The position numbers were made by a program, and so were the translations under genes. From Protopterus annectens (taxonomy: Eukaryota; Chordata; Ceratodontiformes; Protopteridae): 64,000 nt of DNA. Positions within the stretch are counted from its first letter, which is position 1. Each line of letters starts with the position of its first letter. Shown here piece after piece: positions 21,737-33,040 of the stretch. Under the pieces are notes generated by a model, which saw only the letters and a list, made by a program, of their open reading frames with translations, ran no database searches and was not told where the DNA came from. The stretch covers positions 999,107,682-999,171,681 of the forward strand of contig NC_056747.1 in the NCBI RefSeq assembly GCF_019279795.1, in the 5' to 3' direction.

Positions 21737-22635
21737 ATGGCTGGTAACTCCGACAATATGGAGACTCAGGCCACAAAGGCCAAATTTTCCTCACTGCTCT
21801 TGCCTGATAAAGATACAGGCTCAAAAAGACTTAGAACAAATAAACAAGGCGTTGAAAATCCAAAAATGAGCGCCAAAGAAAAAAATGAATCAAATTTTCA
21901 CCTTGAAGAGTTAAAACAAGCCTTAGAACCTATACATACTGCCGTAAAAAGCTTTGCTGACCAACTCACTGACTTTGGTAAATCCCTAAATCATATAACC
22001 GAAAGGTTAGATAGTCTGGAAGGGAAGAATCACACTAATGAAATTCAAATTGAAACTTTAAAAAAAGATTTATGTGCCAAAGATGCTCTCATAACTGAAA
22101 TCCAAGATAAACTGTTAGACCTTGAGGCGAGAAGTCGCCGAAATAATATAATAATAAGAGGATTGCCAGAATCCTATGATAGCCACGACTTACTAAAAAC
22201 TGTTAAACAGATTTTTTTAGCACGTCTAAATCAATTGGCAAGTCTGAGAGTCTGATTCTAGAGAGAGCACATAGAGCCTTGCGATCTCGTCAAGACGCCT
22301 CGATGCCTAGGATTATATACACTAAAATCCTGAATTTTCAAGATGCACAGAGAATACTGGCAGCAGCAAAAAAGCAAAAACAATTTATGTGGAACCAGCA
22401 TAGACTTTCATTTTCACAAGATTTACCTCCACTGATTAAAGTAAACAGACAAAAACTAGCTCCCTATTGTTCTGAATTAATTAAAAGAAATATTAGGTTC
22501 CAGATGCGTTATCCAAACACGCTATCCTTCACACATAACGATAAGAGACATCAAGTAAGTACTTCGCAAGAAGCTAAAGATGTCTTTATAAAATTGTTTA
22601 AAGAAGTGCCTACTGGAATAGCTACTGTTAAATAA
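21737..22635 (+). pseudogene. ORF1: L1 ORF1 (RNA-binding chaperone), one frameshift
   Basis: MAGNSDNMETQATKAKFSSL is the likely start; the 47 codons upstream look like 5' UTR. A coiled coil occupies about residues 40-130 (heptad-rich LEELKQALEPIH.. and ..ITERLDSLEGK). The RRM follows with LEARSRRNNIIIRGLPESYD, the hallmark of L1 ORF1p. The frame shifts by one base between about 22,230 and 22,260; the second frame then supplies SLILERAHRA and the C-terminal domain (PRIIYTKILNFQDAQRILAA, then HRLSFSQDLPP) to TAA at 22,635. In L1 this trimeric protein coats the RNA and forms the RNP with ORF2p. Confidence 0.85.
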
Positions 22636-24226
22636 TATTCCATTCAGTTGATTATTATAGACACCTACACTTTAAGCAACCTATTCTTCGCTATTGTTGC
22701 TTGGTCATGGCCTCAAATGTTTAAATAAGACTCTCTTTAAAACTACGAATGAAAAATGAAAAGTCTTTAAACTGTGTCCTTTGGCTCTTTTTTCTTTGTT
22801 CATTTTAGAGTACTGACACTTTGCTTAAAGGACTGTTGTCAACTTCTCTGGAACCTTAGATAAACGTTCATGACTGAGCCGAAGTTTATTCTTCTATACA
22901 TCAGTCTAATACAAGTGTTGTGGAGGTTGGTGAGACTAAATGTTTTTTTTTTCTTTTTTCCTTTTTATTTTTTCTCTATGGACTCTGAATTTGTATTTAC
23001 TTTACAAGTCTTACTCATAAGACAGCTATATTCCTTTTGTCTGGAAGCTATATATACCCTAAGGAATCTTTTTTTTTACGCCAGAGAAAAAGAAAGAGAT
23101 AAATACCAAAGATGGTTTCTTGGGGATTGTTGTTCGAGTGGTAATTTTCGATACCATTCGCATAACTGGAAATATGTAATAACATTATTTGCTCTTTAAT
23201 AGTCTTTCGGCTTAATGTAACTGGTGAGACAGACATATATATTTTTGAGTTGTTTGTTCAAGATATTTCGTTGATATATGCCGAATGATAGAGGCATAGT
23301 GCAGATAGGACATCATCACACAGTTCTTGAAGCGCTGTGTTCACGGAAGCGTTGCCATGCTTTTTTCCGCGAATAATTACAGCATCAAACATTTGCTGTG
23401 ACTTTTTTCTTCCAAGAATGTAGCTACAACAAAAATATTTACTGTGGGATTACATTTCATGAAATATTTTATTGTAACAACTTACTGTGCCTTTCGGTTA
23501 CTGTATTTGATCGGGTGGGGTATATAACATAATTATAAACTCTTTATTTGAACTCTTGACAGTTTCTTATGGAAGGCGAGCTTGTAGATGAGTTACCCTT
23601 TGTTTAAATAATCTATACACAGTTTTCAATGTGTATAGTATGATACTGTAAGTATGTAATGTAAGATATGTTAAACACACATATAATTCATTAAGATACA
23701 TGCGATGTATGTTGAACTTAAAAGATTACTTATTTAATTACTTATCAAACTCAACATTTTAGCAATTTCATTAGTTACTTCATATAACACCAGCTCTTTA
23801 GCAAAGCGTTAATAAAATATTTAATTCTTCATAGACTATATAGGAGTAGAGTAATATTAGTATTACAGTCCCTGATTATGATTGTCATCTTGTTTTCAGT
23901 ATTTTTGTATATATGTATAGTTTGTTTATACATACTGTTAGTCCTTTTTAGGACTCCATTTAGATTTAATCTAGTTAGTTTGTTTATTTTGTTAACCAAT
24001 AATAGACATTCAATTCAACTGTATATTTCTTCTCTAATAAGGGGTGGGTGGGTAGGCACCGGGTTGATTAGGAAGGAATATGGAGTGCTAAATATAATAA
24101 TATTTTTGAGAGGCTTAAATAGTAGGTGGATATATTACAACAAGACTTTGATCTCAATCTTTCTGCAATGCGTTGTTAATATTAATTACCCATTACTTAT
24201 TTGGTTACTTTTAGATATCCAGAATA
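22636..24226 (+). other. Inter-ORF spacer of the L1
   Basis: 1.6 kb with no recognised domain. It contains T-rich tracts and a 121-codon hydrophobic ORF (23,878-24,243) that overlaps the ORF2 start and is probably accidental. L1 elements usually have very short spacers here, so this part may be a secondary insertion or a lineage feature. Confidence 0.5.
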
Positions 24227-27200
24227 ATGACTTTGTATATTGATTCATGGAATGTAAGAGGGATACATAACAAAGATAAGAGATCCCTACTTTTTCATCT
24301 GGTGTATAAATCTCAAAATAATATTTGCTTTCTACAAGAAACTCATTTACCCAGGGAAGATTGGGATAAAGAAAATAAAAATAAATGGGTCAAGAAAATA
24401 ATAGCTGCTGGTAATAGTTCTAACTCAAGGAGGGTGGCTATTATAATCAAAAACTATTTTCAAGGCTCCATTTCAGATGAGAATTATGATATAAATGGAA
24501 GATGGTGCTACTTTACCTCTCATCTTCAGGATTTAGATAAACCACTCATTTTTTTTAATCTTTATGGTCCCTGTAACAATCAACACATTTTTTTTTGCAG
24601 ATATATAACATTTTATCCTCTTTTAAAGACCATTATATTATTGTGGGAGGAGACTGGAATGCTATTATTAACCCTGATACTGACTGTACTAGTAGATCGC
24701 TCTCATATAATCACCAAGCATCTATAGCTCTGGAAGAATTGATGTTAGATTTGAATCTTATAGACCCTTTGTCCTTGGCAAGTTGTATTGCTAGAAAAGA
24801 TATATACACGTACTATTCTAAATGCTATAATTCATGGTCAAGATTGGATTTTTTCCTTATTTCCAACTCTCTCTCACACTTGAAAATTGATTATTCCATA
24901 GAACCTAGATTCTTTTCAGACCATTCTAGAATATCCCTTAGATTTGATTTGGATCTCAATATACCACACAGACATACATATAATAATTGGACGCTAAATA
25001 ATAATCTCCTCTTAAATTCTGACATTCATAAATTAATTACTGAAATTATTAGGGAAGCATACTTTAATCTGGACACAATGAATATTCCATATGATATACA
25101 ATGGGCGTCTTGTAAAGCAAACCTTAGAGGCATGCTAATTAATAAGGCTTCATTTCTTAAAAAACAATATAGAAACAAAGAATCTTTATTAAAACTAAAA
25201 ATTCAAACTTTGGAAAGTCAATACAGACTAAATGCTAACTCCTCTTCTTACCAACTATTGTTAGATTCCCAGAAAGAATTATGTCTACTACACCAACATA
25301 ATCTCTCTATAGTTGAACAAAGACTTTTAGCTATTCATTCTGAATGGGCACAAGTTCCCTCTAGAGTTTTAGCGAGAATAATTAAAAACAACCAAACTCT
25401 TCCCAAAATACCACCCATACAATACAAAAATAGGTTATTTAATACTGATTTGGAAATCTTACAACTCTTCACGTCTTTGTTTTCAGATTTATACTCTAAG
25501 GGAAATGCTCCTTTGAACAAGCAACATATGGACAGTTTTCTAACTTCTATTAAATTCCCTAAACTGAGTGAACAACAAAGGAATATACTTTCGGCACCAT
25601 TAAGTTCGCAAGAAGTGTCAGAAGCTATTGACAGATTAAAATCTAGTAAATCCCCAGGCCCAGATGGTTTTACACCTGAATTTTTTAAAACTCATAAAAC
25701 TGCTCTTATACCCTTTCTTCTCAAAACCTTTAACTACATAAGAATTTATGGTATTACAGATCTACATTGGAATACCTCAAAAACCATCCTAATTTTGAAA
25801 AATAACAAAGATAAATCGGATCCTGATAATTATAGGCCGATTTCCCTAATTAACACTGATATAAAAATTTTAGCCTCTTTACTTGCAAACAGACTTAAAA
25901 AGGTTTTACCATCTTTAATTTCTTCTGACCAAGCAGGTTTTATGTCTCATAGACATGTATGGGATAATACTTTGACACTAGAATCTCTTATACAATTCAC
26001 TAAAATAGATAAGAATCCATTATATGCTCTGATTCTTGATGCATCGAAGGCTTTTGACAGAGTTGTATGGGATTTTCTTTTTCAAACTATGGCCTGTTTT
26101 CATATACCCAACACCTATATAGATTTGATTAAAATCCTGTACAAGGATTCCTTTACTTTCCTATACATCAATAGAAATACATCCAAACCTATAAAGATCT
26201 CAAATGGTACAAGGCAAGGATGTCCTCTATCCCCTTTTCTTTTTAATTTGTATATGGAACCATTGCTTTTGTACATAACACAAAACACCTTTCACAGGAT
26301 ACCCAGGATTTATAACACCAATGTATATTTATCTGCTTTTGCGGATGATCTGGTAATATACTTCCAAACACCCGGTACAGACCTGGTTAAATTGATTAAC
26401 TCTGTCACCATATATTCTCAAGTTTCAGGATATAAGATCAACTCACAAAAAACACATATTTTTCCTATAAACCCACAAGCCCATAAATCATATTTATTCC
26501 CAGACTCTTCTTTCCAAATTACGCATGCCATCAAATATTTGGGGATTCAAGTTCAACATAATGGTCTTTCCACATTTCAGAATAATTTGAATAACATTTG
26601 GTCATTAATAATGTTAAACTTAAATAGATGGAAATTATTAAATTTATCACTTTTATCTAAAGTGGCGATAGTTAAAATGAATATACTTCCCAGAGTCTTA
26701 TTTCAATTCAATTCCTCAGACCAATTAATCCCTAAATCTTTTTTTTCCAAAATTAATAAAGAATTAGCCAGATTTATTTGGTTTCCCAAATCTGTTAGGA
26801 TTTCATACACCAAGCTAATCTCTCCTAAAAATAAAGGTGGCCTAAGTCTTCCGGATTTTTATCTCTACTATTTAATTATTTCTGCAAATAAACTTCTTGC
26901 TATTTCCAACTTAGATTTTAAGAGATTTAATAAATATCCTAACTGGACCAAATTATGGTACCAAGTCATTTTAAACAAAAATATTAATCCGTCCACTCTC
27001 CCTTTTCCCTCCATGGATTCTATTAATAACCTAAAAATTCCTAAATCCCTTAAACAAAAAGTTAATTTCTTTCAAGAATTATTAAAACTCATTAATATTA
27101 AGGACACCTTCCAGTTACTACAACCTCTTCATTTAAATCCTAATATTAGATTAAATAATGTGCCTATTAATCTCTTAAACTTCCCTCTTATTAAAGATCT

Positions 27201-28026
27201 CAATATCTGGGATCTGATACAATACAAAGATGAAACTCTCACTAATGTACGTAAAATTTTTAAAGCAGATATTAAATATACTACTATCTTAAGACAATTG
27301 AGAGAATTAATCACTGCTAAATTTGCTCATATTAAGACAGTTAAACTAGATTTCATAAATGTTGAAAAAGTGATACAGACTTTAAATCTTCCAGAGAAAA
27401 TGTTATCTAAATCATATAATTTTTTTACACAGATAATTCATGAATCAGATTGCCTTTTTTCTAAATACTGGGACAAGCATAATTTTCAATTATCTGTAAG
27501 TCAGAAACTCACAGCTATCAAAAATACTTTGGACTACTCTCCCTTTAAGAAGCTCTTCTACACTCAATTAATGATAAATAATAACGCGTATTATACTCCC
27601 TCTAAATTAAATAAATTTAATCCTAGCAAATCTGCTTCATGTTCCTGTTGCTCCTTTCCAAATGCTGATCTTTTACATGTTCTATAGTCTTGTTATCACT
27701 CACACAAACTTTGGACCTCTTTAAAAGTGCGTTTACAAAAGATGGGATATCACAAATCCACCTTATCTTGGGAACTAGCGTTACTTCACATATCTAATAC
27801 TCATTTATCTAAACTAGATACACAAGTAATAGTTCACATATGTTCCCTTATAAAACTTTACATCACACAAAACTGGCTCGACCGCACTAAACTGAGTTGG
27901 AACAACTTTAAGAATCTAGCTTTTACATGCATTTCAGCACAGAAAATATTAGTCAAAAGCCCCAAGAAGCGGGCCCAAACTAACAAAGTTATAGAAAAAG
28001 TCTTGTTTATCATAAATACTGATTAA
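24227..28026 (+). pseudogene. ORF2: L1 ORF2 (endonuclease + reverse transcriptase)
   Basis: About 1,266 codons, the normal L1 ORF2 length. EN: DSWNVRGIHNKDKR, FLQETHL, VGGDWNAI, SWSRLDFFLIS, FFSDHSRISL. RT: SPGPDGFTPEFFK, NYRPISLINTDIKILASLL, motif A ALILDASKAFDRV, motif B GTRQGCPLSPFLFNLYM, motif C SAFADDLVIYF; then SGYKINSQKT, KYLGIQV, ARFIWFPKS, KNKGGLSLPDF. A C-terminal Cys motif CSCCSFPNADLLHVL precedes a TAG at 27,685 where Trp is expected; the frame then continues to 28,026. One indel in the T9 run at about 24,587-24,595 separates the EN N-terminus from the rest. All catalytic residues visible are intact. Confidence 0.9.
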
Positions 28027-28352
28027 TGGGTTAACATACTTGTTGAGATTCTTAGTTCTGTTATATATATATTTTTTTTTTTGCATAATTACACCTACTT
28101 TTAATTATATTTATACTTACTCTGTTTTGCCTCCAGGTTAACATATGTACATTTTGTTTATAGTTACTGTATGTGTGTATCCTTTCTCAAAGAGGAAAAA
28201 TTCCTGTTTTTTTTTTTTCATATATATAAGCTTTACCTACATCAGTATCTTTTAACTTATATGATACATCATGCAGTTTGATTTTTTGTTGTTGATGTTT
28301 GTCTGTATCTCTAAATTTTATACTCAATAAAAAGTTTTTTGAAAAAAAAAAA
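28027..28352 (+). terminator. L1 3' UTR, poly(A) signal and tail
   Basis: T-rich 3' UTR with ACTCAATAAAAAGTTTTTTG and A12 immediately before the duplicated target site. Confidence 0.8.
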
Positions 28353-28730
28353 AGCATTCAGGAACTGGTGCAGTACCCTTGATGCTGATGCCTGTGAAAT
28401 CCCCATCATATCACCAGTTGGTCTCTGGAAGGTACCTGTTGCTAGTATTCGTAGGTCAACACATACCTTGGTTTCCACTGGGATGGGTTCCCCTCTGTTG
28501 GTTCTGTGTGTGAGGCATGGCCTGCACAGCTCAACAATTTGCTGCAGGAGCTCTCTGTCCACTCTATAGCACTCCACTATCTCCAGCTCATGTAGCCCCT
28601 GGTAGGTTACCCTGGGTCTATACACTCTTCTCTGTCTCCTCACTGTGGGTTGCTCAGCAGCATTCGCAATGGCACCACCCTCAGCATCTTGCACATGTTG
28701 CCTTATAACAGCAATGGCAGCCCCTAACAT
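28353..28730 (-). pseudogene. PIF/Harbinger transposase, N-terminal part (interrupted)
   Basis: The minus strand from MLGAAIAVIRQHVQDAEGGA carries an arginine-rich stretch (VRRQRRVYRPRVTY), the YR-DRELLQQIVELC helical region, PVETKVCVDLRILATGTFQR and the helix-turn-helix-like GDMMGISQASASRVLHQFLN typical of HARBI1-type transposases. The frame is unbroken up to the L1 insertion. Its continuation, starting at the duplicated QFLNA codons, is at 21,447 downwards. The other copy at 40,955 has the same start (MLGAAVALTHVYVQHAE), supporting this ATG. Confidence 0.85.
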
Positions 28731-29010
28731 TTTTATGCCTCAGTTTAAGCTTAAGTTTTCACTTCTCTTTGTTGACTGCAGTGTTGCAGTGTTTCTGAGA
28801 AAAACATGGGGGAATGTTGTTTGCAGAGTTTTAAGTGCTGGGCTGGGCTGGGCTAGTGTACTGCCTGTGTAATTGGCTGATTCTGATTGATTTCACTTGG
28901 CAGCTCTGCTAGTTCTCCTTGGTTAACTTCCTACTACTTCGTTTCCTTTCTTTTCTCTTTCTGTTTCCACAGGGGGCAGAGCCGCGCAAACACACGCACA
29001 CGAGTGCATA
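28731..29010. other. Upstream region of the Harbinger transposase
   Basis: Non-coding; includes a short GGGCTGGGCTGGGCT repeat at about 28,842. Probably promoter or 5' UTR of the minus-strand transposase gene. Confidence 0.35.
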
Positions 29011-29190
29011 TGGGTGCACTCAGGCTTACACAAGCTTACACAGGCTTAGGCAGGTGCACATTCATGTATACAAGCTTAGACAGCCTTACACAGGCTTACA
29101 CGGGCGCACACACATGCACACAGGCTTAGACGGGTTTACATGTGTGCACACATGCGCACACATGCGTGCACATGCACGTGCACACAGTAT
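29011..29190. repeat. Subterminal-like array (CAGGCTTACACA type)
   Basis: At least eight near-copies of CAGGCTTACAC / AAGCTTACAC / AGGCTTAGAC, followed by (GT/CA)-rich CACATGCGCACACATG repeats. Short repeated motifs near the termini are common transposase/Myb binding sites in Harbinger elements. Confidence 0.5.
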
Positions 29191-29892
29191 AAGCAGCTTT
29201 GCAAGAAACTTTAGTTATAGCCATGGCATACACCTTTGGTTTCTGGGTTTCAGTTTAGACAACTGTAGACACACCTCTTTTAGTCCCGAGTAACTCACAG
29301 CAAACACATGCCACTCTGCTCCAATAAGCGTACAGTCTTTTTGATACATACCCCCTCATGATGTCACCCATCTTCTACTCTGTTACTCCCCTTATCTTAC
29401 TCTTACACTGTAGGGACATGGTTCACATAGCAGGAAAAATTGGGATTAACTATCCTCATTTGCATAGGATTGCCTACTAATGCTTGGTTACATCTCTCAG
29501 ACTGAGCTTTCCCCCTTAGCAACCACTACTCAGTAGCCATGTTGTCTTCAGCCTGCCATTTACTTGCATGGCAGATGAATATTTTGAATTATATCCATAT
29601 TTGTGGCTTTTAAATTTTGATTTTCTGATTTTTAGTCTGCCACATGTTTGCACGGTGCTGAGCTATGCTTAAACATTGGAGATCGAGGAAAAAATATATA
29701 TTTTATTATTTTGCAAAACATAAAAATGCCAATGGCCATTGGCATGCTTCATCAACTGGATGCATCTTTTATTTGGAGCTGTCATGGCTCTGTTTTGCTA
29801 TTTGCAGAATGGTACTCAGTTGCCAACCGAGTACATTTCTGCAAATAACACTACTCTTAGTCAGACAGGTTAGTGTTTCCTTGATCGCAAAT
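29191..29892. other. No recognisable feature
   Basis: AT-rich flank between the Harbinger block and the Gypsy region. Confidence 0.45.
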
Positions 29893-30096
29893 TTACCTCA
29901 TTTGCATAGCTTTCAGCAGCAAATGAGGTAATTGGCATAAAATAACCCTGTACGTGCAAGATTCATTTTAGGAGCTCTCTTGCATGCCCTTGCCGGCTGT
30001 TCCTGGATCGCTTGGCAGACATGTTGGCTGCATGGAGTCTTACTCTACTCTTAGACTCAAGCCTTCGTGAATCCGGCCCAAAGAGTTTACTGTGTG
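29893..30096. repeat. Inverted repeat and MITE-like end (GGGCCGGATTC)
   Basis: TTACCTCATTTGC (29,893-29,905) is perfectly inverted at 29,919-29,931. Farther on, the segment ending at about 30,083 reads, on the minus strand, TTTGGGCCGGATTCACGAAG, similar to the ends of the MITE at 45,508-45,621 (GGGCCCGATTTCA / GGACCAGATTCCA). Confidence 0.5.
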
Positions 30097-30119
30097 CAAA
30101 GTACAGTCAATGTACAGAG

Positions 30120-30413
30120 CCATTTCAAAATGTTTCTTGTGCTGTGTACATTTATTCTCAGAGTGCCACCATTTCAAAATGTTTCTTACGGTGTACAGAG
30201 TTATTTTGCAAAGTACATCCATTTTGAAAAGTTCTTGTGCTGTATACAGTTCATTTGTAAAGCAAATTCATTTCTAAGTATTTATTACACTGATAAAGGG
30301 TGGTTTCACAAAGTACAGTGATTTTAAAGTGTTCTTGTGCTACGAAGACTTATTTTGAAAACTGCAGTTATTTCAAAGAGTTTGTTGCACTACTGGGCAC
30401 AATTACAAGCTTT

Positions 30414-30416
<3 letters not shown>
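30120..30416. repeat. Six tandem ~50-bp repeats
   Basis: Units start with CATTTCAAAATGTTTCTTGT-like blocks at 30,120, 30,170, 30,220, 30,269, 30,320 and 30,369 (spacing 49-51). Each carries TTCTTGTGCTGTRTACA-like and TTNTTTTGNAAAGTACA-like blocks. Divergent but in strict register. The array lies 150 bp upstream of the Gypsy gag start and could belong to its LTR/leader. Confidence 0.75.
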
Positions 30417-30503
<87 letters not shown>

Positions 30504-30522
30504 TGTGTGTGTGTGTGTGAGT
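30417..30522. repeat. (TA)n(TG)n microsatellite
   Basis: About 84 bp of TA with one ACAT interruption, then GCATGTGTGTGTGTGTGTG. Confidence 0.95.
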
Positions 30523-30566
30523 ATGTTCATACATAATTTCAAGCACCATTACTACTGTGTGTTAAT

Positions 30567-31500
30567 ATGGCAGAGGCATTTTGCAGACCCAGTCCACTTG
30601 TGTTTGATCATAATATTGCAGAGAATTGGAGAGTATTTGAGCAGGAATAGAACATTCTAATACAAGCAGCTTTTTCCTGACAAAGATGCATGTACAAGGG
30701 AATTTATTTTGCTTAACTTAGCAGGGTCAGAAGCCATTGAAAGAGAACATTCATTTGTGTATATGCACCAGCAGTATATGCAGGAAAGGGGGGAAATTGC
30801 CATATCGTTGTACCAGCTGAATCAAGGGAGGACCCTGTGTGCCTGAAATGTAAATTTAGAGAAATGCATAACCCCCAGACAAATGTTACATTAGAGAGGC
30901 ACCTGTTTTATACAAGAGACCAAAAGCCAGGAGAAACCTTTGCAGCTTATATCACCTACTTGAGAAATAAAGCTAAAATGTGCAGATTTGGTGATTTGAA
31001 AGAGGAGTTGATAAAGGACAGACTTGTGTGTGGTGTTAATAATCTTGCAGTGAGAAAGATTTTGCTTTGTGACAGTGATTTAACATTGAGCAAAGCTGTA
31101 GAGATTTGTCAAATCCATGAGCTCACATAAAGGCACACAAGTATGCTTGCAAGTGATAAGAGCATAGTTTCAGCAGCCTCTAGAGGAAGCGTAGATAGTA
31201 TGCAGCACATGCCTAGCAGACTCTGCAAGTTTTCCGGGGAGCACCCATAACTTTCCAGCAAGTTCTAAGACTAGCTCAGCAAATGGACATGCTCAGTGGA
31301 GTATAAGGGTGAGTCAGCAAAACCCAAGTCAAGTCTTATTGTCAACTGGTGTAATTGTGGTACCAGTCATGAGTCTAAAAGAGAGAAATGTTTAGAATTT
31401 GGTCAGCAATGCCACAAGTGTAAAAAATGAAACCACTTTCAAAAGTTTTGTAAATCAAGCAATCCTCATTCAGTCATTAAGAAAGGTTACTCAAGAAAGC
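30567..31500 (+). pseudogene. gag: Ty3/Gypsy gag
   Basis: From MAEAFCRPSPLVFDHN, continuing through ENWRVFEQE, the frame matches the start of vertebrate Gypsy Gag (xPLxFDxNxAENWRxF). Matrix/capsid-like sequence follows (FLLNLAGSEAIE-type block, RDQKPGETFAAYITYLRN, ELIKDRLVCGVNN), then a zinc-knuckle region with CNCGTSHESKREKC and CHKC..NHFQKFCK at about 31,355-31,455. Frameshifts at about 30,810 and stops at 31,128 and 31,430 make it non-functional. It would form the capsid of the element's virus-like particle. Confidence 0.8.
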
Positions 31501-33040
31501 AAGTTGATCATATAGAAAGTTGTAACCCTACTTTCTATGTAGATGATGTATCAGTGATCAGTGAAAAGGTCAATGCAGTAGATTTTTTGGCAAAGAACAA
31601 AGCATTTTGTACTGTCCTGTCAATAGTAACCCCAAAGAGCTCAAAGTAGACACTGGTTGAAAGTGTAATGTTATGCCAGCAGAAACATTTGACAGAGTAA
31701 GAGCTGATGAAAAACTTAATTTGGCTAGTTGTGCAAAGATTGTTGCTTGTGGAGGTGAAGAGATTCAAACCAAAGGTTCAGTAGTGCTTTCATGCTCTTT
31801 GTCTTGGAACAGTTACAGCTTGCAATGTTTTGTAGTCAGAAGACCTGTGCAGTCATTATTAGGTCTCAGAGACAGTTTGAGAATTAAACTACTTTATTTT
31901 ACCAAAGAAGTCCATAATGTAAGGACATGTCCTAGTTCCAGCTTCACTGATGCTATTTTCTCAGAGTATGCTGATGTTTTCAATGACAAGCTAGACAAAC
32001 GTCCAGATGTGTACTTCATGAAAGTAGACCCAGAGGTCGGTACAGTGGTTAGACCAGCAAGAAAAGCTCTAATAGCTATGCAGGACAAAGTCAAGGTCCA
32101 GTTAGATAAGATGGTGCAGCAAGGTGTGATTTGTCCAGTCACAGAACCAACTGAGTGGGTGTCTTCCATTGCAGTTGCTCATAAGAAAAGCTCAGATGAA
32201 ATCAGAATATGCATTGACCCAAGAACAAGGCATTAAAGAGACCTCATCATCCTATACATATAGTCAAGGAGGCTGCAGACCTCATGCTAAGTACCACTGT
32301 TTTTTTTCTGTCTTGCATGCAAAGAGTACATTTTGGCAAGTAATGCTTGATTGCATGCAAATTTTTACTACTGACTACATTCAGCACACCATTTGGTAGA
32401 TACAGATTTCTCAGAATGCCTTTTGGAATAAATTCTGCCAGTGAAGTCTTTCAGATTGCAATGGAGCAAACTTTTTCGGTTATCCATGTACTATAATAGT
32501 GGATGATTTACTAGTTGGAGGTAATGGAGAAGGAGAGCATGACAGAAACCTCAGGAAATTCTGGAGAGAGCACATGAAGTGAACTTGAAGCTCAATCCTC
32601 TGAAATGTAAATTCAGGCTACCAGAAGTTACTTATGTAGGTCATTTATTTACCAGTACAGTCTTACGACCAGACCCTTCCAAACAAGCAGTCATTCTTGA
32701 GATGCCAGCTCTAGAGAATGTCCAAGCCCTACAGCATTTCCTTGGTATGGTTAACTATTTGGGCAAATTTATCTCTGACATTAGTGAGTTATCAGTGTCT
32801 TTAAAAGACCTGACATTCGAAAATGTTGTCTGGTCATGGTTGGAACAGCACCAGAGACCATTTGATAACTTCAAACAGCAAATTGCCAATCCACCTACAT
32901 TGAGATACTATGATGTCCAGAAACCAATAGTTCTTTCCTGTGATGCTTCAAAGTTTGGTCTTGGTACAGATTATCTTCAGGAGGGCAGACCAGTTGCCTG
33001 TGTACAACCTTTTTTTCCATACAGAGATGAGATGCTGATG
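31500..33040 (+). pseudogene. pol: Ty3/Gypsy pol: protease, RT, start of RNase H
   Basis: The protease is seen at VDTG followed by a stop and KCNVMPAETFDRV (31,650-31,690). RT starts with ARKALIAMQDKVKVQLDKMV and ICPVTEPTEWVSSIAVAHKK, RICIDPRT. The core (32,230-32,520) is broken across frames but keeps PHHPI, VFFSVLHAKSTFWQV, MPFGI-like and the IIVDDLLVGG catalytic block. LKLNPLKCKFRLPEVTYVGH and HFLGMVNYLGKFI follow, then RNase H VLSCDASKFGLGTDYLQEG. At 33,040 the CR1-like LINE begins, cutting RNase H off. Confidence 0.85.

Larger units (their letters stand above)
21449..28352 (+). mobile_element. Full-length L1-clade LINE (6.9 kb)
   Basis: The element starts GATTCCAAGACGGCGG, contains ORF1 (21,737-22,635), an unusually long spacer, ORF2 (24,227-28,026) and a 3' UTR with AATAAA (about 28,326) and an A12 tail. 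A 15-16-bp target duplication flanks it, so it arrived by target-primed reverse transcription. It is AT-rich compared with the Harbinger gene it interrupts. Coding damage is slight (one frameshift in each ORF and one nonsense codon), so the insertion is young relative to its neighbours. Confidence 0.9.

Noticed and set aside
23878..24243. 121-codon hydrophobic ORF before L1 ORF2 as a membrane protein
   Set aside because: Composition follows the local T/A-rich DNA, it overlaps the ORF2 start, and no domain is recognisable; kept only as part of the spacer observation.
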